A stretch of DNA of 64,000 nucleotides, taken from the NCBI RefSeq assembly GCF_007097145.1, contig NZ_VJVZ01000001.1, forward strand, positions 248,001 through 312,000, written 5' to 3'. Below are positions 45,240 to 56,300 of the stretch, in pieces (position 1 is the stretch's first letter; each line of letters starts with the position of its first letter). The notes beneath the pieces are model-generated. The model was given only the letters and a program-made list of their open reading frames with translations, was not told the origin of the DNA and did no database searches. Position numbers and translations under genes: made by a program. This DNA is from Flavobacterium zepuense (GTDB lineage: Bacteria > Bacteroidota > Bacteroidia > Flavobacteriales > Flavobacteriaceae).

Positions 45240-45992
45240 ATGAAAAAGACTTACCGTATAGGGCAGATCGTGCCCAGTTCTAACGTAACTATGGAAACCG
45301 AGATACCGGCACTGCTGCGTTCTCGCGAAACTATTGCACCGGAGCGTTTTACTTTTCATTCGAGCCGTATGCGAATGAAAAAAGTTACCAAAGAAGAGTT
45401 AGAGGCTATGGATGCCATGAGCCTAAAATGTGCACAGGAACTGTCTGATGCGCAGGTAGATGTTATGGGTTATGCCTGCCTTGTTGCTATTATGAGCATG
45501 GGGCGCGGCTATCATTGCGTTAGCGAAACCAACCTGCACGAAGAAACCGTGCAAAACGGTTCACCTACACCTATTGTTACCAGTGCCGGTGCGCTAATAA
45601 ACGGACTCAAAGTACTGGGTGCTAAAAAAGTAGCGGTTATTACACCTTATATGAAACCCCTTACCGAAATGGTGGTAGATTACATTCAGCACCAGGGGTT
45701 TGAAGTGGTAGATTATATAGCTCTCGAAATTCCGGATAATTTAGAAGTGGCAGCGCAAGACCCTATGAATCTGCTGGACATTTATAAACGCCTTAATTTA
45801 GAGGGCGCAGATGTTTTGGTGGTATCGGCATGCGTGCAAATGCCTTCGCTTGAAGCTATAGATGCCATTGAAAAAGAGATTGGCATTCCTGTAACCTCAG
45901 CAGCTGTTTGTACTACCTATGAGATGCTTAAAAAGCTGGGGCTTGATACTAAAGTACCTATGGGCGGAGCCCTGTTAAGCGGTAAATATTAA
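45240..45992 (+). CDS. maiA: Maleate cis-trans isomerase
   Basis: A 250-residue Asp/Glu racemase-superfamily protein. The start at 45240 places RIGQIVPSSNVTMETEIPAL near the N-terminus, the hallmark of maleate isomerase. Cys80 (GYACLV) and Cys198 (VSACVQMPS) are the two catalytic cysteines in the expected positions. It converts maleate to fumarate, which enters the citrate cycle. It closes the catabolic cluster and is followed by a bidirectional terminator. Confidence 0.92.
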   Translation: MKKTYRIGQIVPSSNVTMETEIPALLRSRETIAPERFTFHSSRMRMKKVTKEELEAMDAMSLKCAQELSDAQVDVMGYACLVAIMSMGRGYHCVSETNLHEETVQNGSPTPIVTSAGALINGLKVLGAKKVAVITPYMKPLTEMVVDYIQHQGFEVVDYIALEIPDNLEVAAQDPMNLLDIYKRLNLEGADVLVVSACVQMPSLEAIDAIEKEIGIPVTSAAVCTTYEMLKKLGLDTKVPMGGALLSGKY

Positions 45993-46008
45993 AGCATTTG
46001 TATACTAT

Positions 46009-46043
46009 AAAACAGCCTTTCAAATTACGGAAAGGCTGTTTTT
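46009..46043. terminator. Bidirectional terminator between maiA and lpdA
   Basis: AAAACAGCCTTTC (46009-46021) pairs with GAAAGGCTGTTTT (46030-46042) around an eight-base loop. An A run on one side and a T run on the other let it act for both converging genes. Confidence 0.88.
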
Positions 46044-46047
46044 ATAG

Positions 46048-47451
46048 TTATATATTAAGTGAACCCTGCCCTGATGATATTAAATATGCTTCTTTAAGTG
46101 CCTCAGAATAGGTAGGATGTGCATACGAAATACGGAACATATCCTCATCGGTAACTTCATATTCCATACCAATAACACCCTGGGCTATAAGGTCGGCAGC
46201 ACGTGGGCCAATAATGTGTATCCCTAATATTTCCCCGTACTTAGGATCGGTCAGCACTTTGGCAAATCCATCTTTTTCCATTGCAGCCCGTGCCCTCGCA
46301 CTTGCCGAAAACGGAAATTTACCCACATTGTATTCCCTGTTCTCTTTTTTAAGTTCTTCTTCGGTAAACCCAACCGAGGCTACTTCCGGCCAGGTATACA
46401 CCACGCCCGGTATAAGTTTATAATTAATATGCGGTTTTTGTCCATTAATATTTTCAGCTACAAAAACGCCTTCTTCTTCGGCCTTGTGTGCCAGCATTGG
46501 CCCGGCAATTACATCGCCTATCGCATAAATATTTTCTTCGGTAGTACGCAATTTTTCATTCACAGTTATCCTTCCTTTGGTGTCAAGCTGTATGTTAGTA
46601 TTCTCAAGACCAAGCCCTTCGGTATATGGCCTCCTTCCTACGGCAACAAGGCAATAATCGGCTGTTATTTCCTGCGGTTTACCTGCACTATCCAAAAATT
46701 TAACTGTAGCCGTATCTCCGTTATTTACCGCCGACTGCACTTTATGACTCAACAGTACTTTAATACCGCTTTTGGTAAACAGTTTTTTCAGTTCCTTGCC
46801 CAGGTCGCGGTCCATAGTGGGTATAAGGCTATCGGCATACTCAATGATGGAAACCTCTGTACCTATTCTCGCATAAATGGAAGCCATCTCTACCCCTATT
46901 ACCCCGCCGCCAATAATGGCAATACTTTTAGGTTGTTCTGGCAGCGATAAAGCTTCGGTAGAGGTAATAATGCGGGTTTTATCTATTGTAACACCCGGTA
47001 TGGTGGCCGGTTTAGAACCTGTTGCAATTATAAAGTAAGTACTGTTTACTGTAGATTCAGATCCGTTGGCCGCAGTTACTTTTACTTGCCTGTTCGATAT
47101 AAAAGAAGCTGTACCGGTAATAACCTCTATCTTATTTTTGCTCATGAGATAATTAAGGCCGGAGATATTTTGCTTTACTACATCACTCTTACGGTTAATT
47201 AGTTGGGTAAAATCCAACGAAAGGTTATCTGTCTTAATCCCGTGTGTTGCAAATTTTGTGGCAGCGGTATGGTAATGTTCGGTACTGTCTAACAATGCTT
47301 TAGTAGGGATACAACCCACATTAGTACAAGTACCACCCAGCGTTGTGTATTTTTCTACGAGTGCGGTTTTGTAACCCAATTGCGATGCCCTTATTGCTGC
47401 AACATAGCCGCCCGGGCCTGATCCAATAACTACAATGTCGAATTTTTCCAT
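46048..47451 (-). CDS. lpdA: Dihydrolipoyl dehydrogenase
   Basis: A 467-residue FAD disulfide oxidoreductase, the E3 component of pyruvate and 2-oxoglutarate dehydrogenase complexes. The FAD motif is GSGPGGYVAAIRA, the redox pair is in GGTCTNVGCIPTKALL, the NAD motif is IGGGVIGVEMASIYARIG and the C-terminal catalytic His is in YAHPTYSEA. Length and start are standard. It converges on the catabolic cluster. Confidence 0.97.
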   Translation of the reverse strand: MEKFDIVVIGSGPGGYVAAIRASQLGYKTALVEKYTTLGGTCTNVGCIPTKALLDSTEHYHTAATKFATHGIKTDNLSLDFTQLINRKSDVVKQNISGLNYLMSKNKIEVITGTASFISNRQVKVTAANGSESTVNSTYFIIATGSKPATIPGVTIDKTRIITSTEALSLPEQPKSIAIIGGGVIGVEMASIYARIGTEVSIIEYADSLIPTMDRDLGKELKKLFTKSGIKVLLSHKVQSAVNNGDTATVKFLDSAGKPQEITADYCLVAVGRRPYTEGLGLENTNIQLDTKGRITVNEKLRTTEENIYAIGDVIAGPMLAHKAEEEGVFVAENINGQKPHINYKLIPGVVYTWPEVASVGFTEEELKKENREYNVGKFPFSASARARAAMEKDGFAKVLTDPKYGEILGIHIIGPRAADLIAQGVIGMEYEVTDEDMFRISYAHPTYSEALKEAYLISSGQGSLNI

Positions 47452-47498
47452 AATTATAATTTTATTGATTAATGTGGTTGTGATGATTTATTATAGTA

Positions 47499-47506
47499 CA
47501 AAGCTA
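47499..47506 (-). promoter_or_regulatory. -7 element of lpdA
   Basis: On the minus strand this reads TAGCTTTG, a perfect TAnnTTTG match, 48 bases before the lpdA start. It is part of a small palindrome, ACAAAG-CTA-CTTTGT (47498-47512). No good -33 TTG was seen. Confidence 0.45.
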
Positions 47507-47512
47507 CTTTGT

Positions 47513-50016
<2,504 letters not shown>

Positions 50017-50035
50017 ACAGATACAAACAATTACA

Positions 50036-50068
50036 GAACGCCCGGATATTTCCGGGCGTTCTTGTTTT
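50036..50068 (+). terminator. Terminator after GH97 gene
   Basis: GAACGCCCGGA (50036-50046) pairs with TCCGGGCGTTC (50051-50061) around a short loop and is followed by TTGTTTT. A strong rho-independent terminator 20 bases after the stop. Confidence 0.9.
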
Positions 50069-50113
50069 AGGGCAGGCCTATTAACTTTTCAATAAAATTG
50101 ATGCAAGTCAATG

Positions 50114-50141
50114 TTTGCAGCGGGTATTGCTGTTACCTTTG
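50114..50141 (+). promoter_or_regulatory. Promoter of Bcr/CflA transporter
   Basis: TTTG at 50114-50117 and TACCTTTG at 50134-50141, 16 bases apart, resemble the Bacteroidota consensus with a slightly short spacer. The GTG start is 27 bases downstream. Confidence 0.5.
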
Positions 50142-50167
50142 CACAATAATTTTTTGAAATCCCCACC

Positions 50168-51391
50168 GTGACCAGACAAACATATATTTCGCTAATACTT
50201 ATTTTGGGTTCGCTTACTGCCCTTGGCCCATTTTCCATAGATATGTACCTGCCGGGCTTTAATGCCATTGCAATCGATTTACATACTACGGCCAACAAAG
50301 TATCATTATCCCTCTCCAGCTATTTTATAGGCATATCTGCCGGGCAATTGCTTTATGGACCGTTGTTAGACCGCTTTGGGCGTAAAACCCCATTATATAT
50401 AGGCCTTGCCGTATATATAATTGCATCTGTGGGCTGTGCTGTAGCAACTGACATTAATGTGTTTATAGCATTAAGGTTTATACAGGCCGTGGGCAGTTGT
50501 GCTGCTGCCGTGGCATCTATGGCTATGGTGCGCGACCTTTTTCCGGTAAAAGACAGCCCCAAGGTATTTTCGCTGTTAATGCTCGTGGTAGGCCTTTCGC
50601 CCATGCTGGCACCCACCGTTGGCGGTTATGTAATTAAAGGCTTTGGGTGGCACAGTATCTTTATCATTCTTGCACTAATGGGGTTTGCCGTTTTACTTGC
50701 TTCACGTTTTGGGTTACCGCAAACCCATAAACCGGATCCCTCCATCTCCTTAAAACCAAAACCTATCTTACAGGGCTTTGCAACGGTGCTTAAAAATCCG
50801 CAGTTTTATACGTATGCATTATCAGGCGCGGTGGCTTTTTCAGGGTTATTTACCTATGTAGCGGGCTCTCCGCTACTGTTTATGGATATCTTTAAAGTGT
50901 CTGGTGAAATTTACGGCTGGATTTTCGCATTCATGTCGGTTAGTTTCATCGGCACCAGCCAGTTAAATTCAGTCCTGCTTAAAAAATACAAAAGCGAGCA
51001 ATTGGTTTTTGTGGGGCTGGCATTGCAAAGCCTTATAAGCATTACTTTCCTGATAGCCGCTATATACCACTGGCTGAACCTGTATGGAACCATTGCCATG
51101 CTATTCTTATACTTAGGCTGCCTGGGCTTAACCAACCCTAATACGGCAGGATTATCGCTTGCGCCATTCTCTAACAATGCGGGTAGTGCTTCGGCATTAT
51201 TAGGTGCGTTGCAGTTGGGCTTAGGTGCGCTTGCCTCTATGGCGGTGGGAATGCTGGTAAAAGACTCTATGGTGCCTATAGTAGCTATCATGGCCGGTAG
51301 TACGCTTATAGCCCTTGTAATATTGCTTGTGGGCAGGCGTAATATAACCTCCCTTGCCGATATGGAAGGCGATGCTATTGTAATGCACTAA
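50168..51391 (+). CDS. Bcr/CflA-family MFS drug exporter
   Basis: A 407-residue major facilitator with 12 predicted helices and a GTG start. The N-terminal sequence GSLTALGPFSIDMYLPGFNAIA is the Bcr/CflA signature, and the loop 2-3 motif is YGPLLDRFGRKTPLY. It is a proton-driven exporter, perhaps of bicyclomycin-like compounds, sulfonamides or dipeptides; substrate is not predictable. It is a single-gene unit with its own promoter. Confidence 0.94.
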   Translation: MTRQTYISLILILGSLTALGPFSIDMYLPGFNAIAIDLHTTANKVSLSLSSYFIGISAGQLLYGPLLDRFGRKTPLYIGLAVYIIASVGCAVATDINVFIALRFIQAVGSCAAAVASMAMVRDLFPVKDSPKVFSLLMLVVGLSPMLAPTVGGYVIKGFGWHSIFIILALMGFAVLLASRFGLPQTHKPDPSISLKPKPILQGFATVLKNPQFYTYALSGAVAFSGLFTYVAGSPLLFMDIFKVSGEIYGWIFAFMSVSFIGTSQLNSVLLKKYKSEQLVFVGLALQSLISITFLIAAIYHWLNLYGTIAMLFLYLGCLGLTNPNTAGLSLAPFSNNAGSASALLGALQLGLGALASMAVGMLVKDSMVPIVAIMAGSTLIALVILLVGRRNITSLADMEGDAIVMH

Positions 51392-51448
51392 GCCTGTTTT
51401 AACTATACGGGGCTGCAAACTATTTAAGTGTATATTTACATAAATTTA

Positions 51449-51456
51449 TACTTTTG
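51449..51456 (+). promoter_or_regulatory. -7 element of TPR-LuxR regulator gene
   Basis: TACTTTTG matches the TAnnTTTG consensus 36 bases before the ATG at 51492. A matching -33 TTG is not evident. Confidence 0.4.
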
Positions 51457-51491
51457 CACAAAATTGCTATCTCCCCATTTTGCCTGTAACT

Positions 51492-53132
51492 ATGTTTAGA
51501 TTAAAAAGCTATAGTAAGCCGTTGTTTATTGTATTGCTGTTTGTGCTTATGTGCACAGGAGCAAAAGCGCAAACGCAGGCTTATTGCGACTCTATCATCC
51601 AAAAGGCAAAGGAAGCCACGGCGGGTAAAGACTACGTAAAATCGTTAGAATTGCTTGCTACGGCGCGTACAATTGCAGAGAAGCGCAACTGGCACAAACA
51701 GCTGTTTTGGGCTATTAACTACACAGGGTCTAACTATATACACATGATGGATTATGGCGAGGCGCTTAACTATTGCCTTGAAGCATATAACCTTTCCGTT
51801 AAAGAATTGGGTCCGGAGTTTGAAATGATAATGCTTAACAACATTGCCATTATTTATACCGCCGATAAAAACTATAAAAAAGCACGGGAATATTACCAAA
51901 AAGCATACGATACTGCAAAGGAAGAAAAGTATAAAAGCCTGGGTATTTACCTTATAAATCTGGGTAATATAGAGAATATCCTCAATAATCCTAAAAAAGC
52001 ACGGCAATATATACAGGAGGCTATGCCTAATCTTAGACAGTATTGGCCACAATCGATAGTAGCGGCAGAGATGATCATTGCCGAGGCTGACCTGCTGGAG
52101 GGCGATACTGCCTTTGCTCGCGAAAAAGCCCAGAATTTACTTAAACAAACTGACGATGTTGAGTTTAATGACATTAGTGTTCCGCTGCACGAGATCATTG
52201 CCAAGAGCTATTTTAAAGAGGGTAATTATGCCCTTGCTGCCGAGACCGCTTTGGGTACAATAAATAAAAATACCAATCTTGAAACCCGCAGGAGGATTTA
52301 TGAGCTGCTTGCCGATATTAATTTTAAAAGCGGAGCTTATCCAAACACGGTTCGGTATAAAGATTCGCTTATAAGCATCGACAACAAACTGAACGAAATT
52401 AAGAATGGCAGGCTGTTTGAGAACAACCGTGTTAAGTTTGAGATGCAAAACTACAAGAACCAGGTAGCGGCAGAGGAAGAAAAGGCGGCTATGGAGCGTA
52501 AAATTGTGTATTCGCTTTTTGCCATTATTATTGCAATGGTAACCGTTACGGTGCTTATATTCAGGCAAAAGAAACTTATCGCCGAACGCAACCAACGCAT
52601 CACTGCTTTAGAACTTGAGCAGGAAAAGAAAGATAACCTGCTACTGGAAAAACGCTATAAGGAAAACGCAAGCCTGTCGTTACAGGAACAGGAACGCCTT
52701 AAGAACGAGATAGAAGCGCGCAACCGAAAATTATCGGCAAGGGCATTATATTTGTCTGACAGGAACCAACTTATTGAAGATATTATAACATCATTGGCTA
52801 AAAAGCCAAAGCTTTCTAAAGACCTAACCCTTGCCAGCCAGATAAAAAACCTTAAAGAGCACCTGCGCAACGATGGCGAATGGGACAATTTTATAACCCA
52901 CTTTGAAGAGGTTAACCACGGCTTCTTGGTCCGCTTAAAAACCCTGCACCCTACCCTTACACCAAACGATATCCGTTTCCTTGCATACATCTATATGAAC
53001 CTTTCTGTAAAGGAAATTGCCTCCATATTAAACATCACTATAGAGGCCTGCCGCAAGCGAAAAGACCGTATGGCCGCTAAAATGGATTTGCCCGAAAATA
53101 TAGCGCTATACGACTACATATCAACAATATAG
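51492..53132 (+). CDS. TPR membrane protein with LuxR-type output domain
   Basis: A 546-residue protein. The ATG at 51492 is preferred over an in-frame TTG at 51480. A signal peptide (about 1-27) is followed by tetratricopeptide repeats (about 35-300), including EYYQKAYDTAKEEKY. One membrane helix (about 340-360, IVYSLFAIIIAMVTVTVLIF) leads to a long coiled coil. The C-terminal LuxR-like helix-turn-helix (about 485-540) shows LTPNDIRFLAYIYMNLSVKEIASILNI. It is thus a membrane-tethered transcription factor with a periplasmic sensor. It is 204 bases upstream of the giant surface-protein gene, which it might control. Confidence 0.9.
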   Translation: MFRLKSYSKPLFIVLLFVLMCTGAKAQTQAYCDSIIQKAKEATAGKDYVKSLELLATARTIAEKRNWHKQLFWAINYTGSNYIHMMDYGEALNYCLEAYNLSVKELGPEFEMIMLNNIAIIYTADKNYKKAREYYQKAYDTAKEEKYKSLGIYLINLGNIENILNNPKKARQYIQEAMPNLRQYWPQSIVAAEMIIAEADLLEGDTAFAREKAQNLLKQTDDVEFNDISVPLHEIIAKSYFKEGNYALAAETALGTINKNTNLETRRRIYELLADINFKSGAYPNTVRYKDSLISIDNKLNEIKNGRLFENNRVKFEMQNYKNQVAAEEEKAAMERKIVYSLFAIIIAMVTVTVLIFRQKKLIAERNQRITALELEQEKKDNLLLEKRYKENASLSLQEQERLKNEIEARNRKLSARALYLSDRNQLIEDIITSLAKKPKLSKDLTLASQIKNLKEHLRNDGEWDNFITHFEEVNHGFLVRLKTLHPTLTPNDIRFLAYIYMNLSVKEIASILNITIEACRKRKDRMAAKMDLPENIALYDYISTI

Positions 53133-53335
53133 CATAATGATGTCCGGTTTTTTCCGGCTATTGTCCTATTGTTTCCCATTTCATTTTAAGGCCAAATCGT
53201 AATATTGCGTAAAATTTGTGTTAACGTTGTTGCACAGCTCCGCAATAAAATTGCATAGCCGCCCCCAAAAGCTACTTCCTGCTTTTTATCCCGCGGAGTT
53301 TATTGCTATTGATTAACCCCAATTATTAACTAAAA

Positions 53336-56300
53336 ATGGGAAAGATTACTATGAAAAATTTTACCTTAATGCTTTTCTTTTCACTACTCTTTGCAACAGG
53401 TTTTGCCCAGTTGCCCAATGAGGGTTTTGAAAACACCTGGACACCCCTTACGGGAACATCCGGGCTTGCCGGCCCCACAGGATGGGCCATTATTAACAAT
53501 GCCGGTACAACCGTTACCTGGGCACAGGGCAACGGCGGCAGCGCACAGCCCGCTTATGAGAGTGCGCACTCAGCATTTTTAAATAATGAAAATGTTGGCC
53601 CCGGCAACCTTAGCGATGACTGGCTAATAACCCCTGCATTCCCAATGCCGGAAAACGGCCAGCTAACCTTTAGGTCGCGCCTGTTCTTTAACCTGGACCA
53701 GGGCACGCAGTTTAAGGTTATGATAACCGATGAAACCGGCACCCTTACCCAACAGCTAAACATGGCCGCTTATGATGAGTTGGAAAGCTGGACCGAGCTG
53801 GAACTTAACCCACAACAAACACAATGGGTTAAAAAAACTGTAAACATAGATAACACTTTGTTTCCTGTAGGCACACCCGTACATATTGCCTTTGTAATGA
53901 TGGGCAACGCCGGCGAACGCTGGGTTATAGATAATGTAAGCGTATTATCGCAATGTCCCGACCCAACAAACCTTTCGGCCGTTGTAACCGATGTAGATGA
54001 GGCTGAACTGAGCTGGGATAACCCCGATGTTACCTCTTGGGAAATAGAAGTACAACAGGATAATGTTTCCTTTACGGGTACCGGTGTGCCTTATAGCGGT
54101 ACATTACCATATGTGGCAACCGGACTATTACAGGATACTGAATATAAATATCTTGTACGTGCCGTGTGTGCCGATAACGAGAGCGAATGGGTTGGCCCTT
54201 TTAACTTCAGGACAGCAAAGTATGGCGATAGCTGTACGCTTCCCATAACGGTAAGCAGCCTGCCCTTTACATCGTCTGACAATACGGTAACTTTTCAGGA
54301 CAATATAAATGGCAGTGCTGGTACAGGATGTGCATCGGGCGATTACCTTAATGGTAACGATGTTATTTATGCCTACACCCCTGCTGCTACCGGTGTGGTT
54401 AGCCTAAACCTTACCAATATTACCGATGATTACGCAGGTATGTTTGTATATACCTCATGTGCCAACATTGGCATCAACTGCTATCAGGGCGCAGTAAACG
54501 ATTTTATGCAGACGACTGATCTTAATATTAGCCAGATGGCGGTTACGGCAGGTACTACATATTATATTGTAATATCTACGTGGTTTGCCACATCTACAGG
54601 CTATACCCTTAACATACAGCAGGAAAACTGCGATGCACCAACCAATCTTAACACAAGTGGCGCTTCAACCACTGGAATAACCGTAAACTGGACCGAAGCT
54701 GGCACTGCAACCTCATGGCAATATGTATATCAGGCGGTAGGTATAGGCCTGCCTATGGGCGCGGGTACACCAGTTACAAGCCCATCGGCAACCTTAACGC
54801 TGCCTGCTGCATCGCAATATGAATTTTATGTACGTGCCAACTGTGGCAACGGCACATTTAGCAGCTGGACAGGCCCGTACATATTCAATACCCTTTGCGA
54901 TGTATTCCCAACACCTTTCTTTGAAGGCTTTAATAGCGATTCGGCAACGCAATTTTGCTGGACGGTTGCCAATTTAGAAGGCCCGGAAAGTACGTGGAAC
55001 CTTGATTTTGCTGATGAAGTTTATGAAGGCGACGAAGCTGCACAGTTTGATGCCAGCATGAATGGTGCAGATAATAACGATATGCTTATATCTCCCGCTA
55101 TACAGCTTACGGGTAACCAGCGCCTTAAATTCCGCTTTAAAACGGATGATTTTGGTGCGATAGCTTATAAAGTGGTACTTTCTACCACAGGTACTGATCC
55201 GGAGGATTTTACCACCGAATTATTCCCGCTAACAAGCTATGCAAACTCCAGTTTTATGGAAAAAGCCATAAGCCTTGCTAATATACCTGCAGGCCCTGTT
55301 TACGTAGCATGGCAGGTACCTGGCGGTTTAAATGCAGGCTATCAGCTATTGCTTGATAATGTAATTATAGAAGACCTGCCTGCCTGCGCAGAGCCTACAG
55401 AGCTTACTACAAGTAACATTACTGGTACAACAGCCACCATTTCATGGACAGCAGGAAGTGATGAAACGGCCTGGGAGGTATTTATTGCCGATCCTGATAC
55501 AGGTATTATCCCTGACGATACTACATCAGGACTCCCAGCAACTAACCCTTACCCTGCTACAGGTTTAACTCCGGGTACATTTTATACCATTTATGTACGC
55601 TCTATGTGCGGCACCGATGGCAACAGCTCATGGACGGGACCAATATTCTTTACCACAGGCTGTAATGCCGTGGCAGTACCGTTCTTTGAGGGCTTTAACT
55701 CAGATTCGGAAACGCAACTGTGCTGGACCGTGAGGAATGCCAACGGCGACTGGGCTTCGTGGGATATGGATAACAACAACGCTTTTGAAGGCGATGAAGC
55801 AGCCAATATGTACACCGGCAATGCGCCCAATAACGATTGGCTTATCTCTCCGGCTATTACGCTAACGGCTAACCAAAGGTTGACGTATCATTATAAAGTT
55901 GAAGGCAATACTACGTTTAAAGTACTGCTTTCTACATCGCAAACGGATATTGCCGATTTTACCGAGGTATTGGTTCCGGAAACGGCTTATGATAATACCG
56001 GTTATAAAAAGAAAGTAGTATCGTTAGCGGGTTATACCGGCACCATTTATATTGCATGGCAGGTACCGCCTGCAGATGAATATGGCGAAGAGTTATTTAT
56101 TGACAATGTGATTGTAGAGCCTATACCGGCTTGTGCCGAGCCACTTGATATTGTGGTAAGCGATATTACACAAAACTCGGCTGACATAAGTTGGACGGCA
56201 GGTGGCACTGAAACCGCCTGGGAAGTAATTGTATATGCCGATGGGCAGGACGTACCTGCAACCGGCCAGGCTGCGGCAACTAACTCAGCTACTGTTACTA

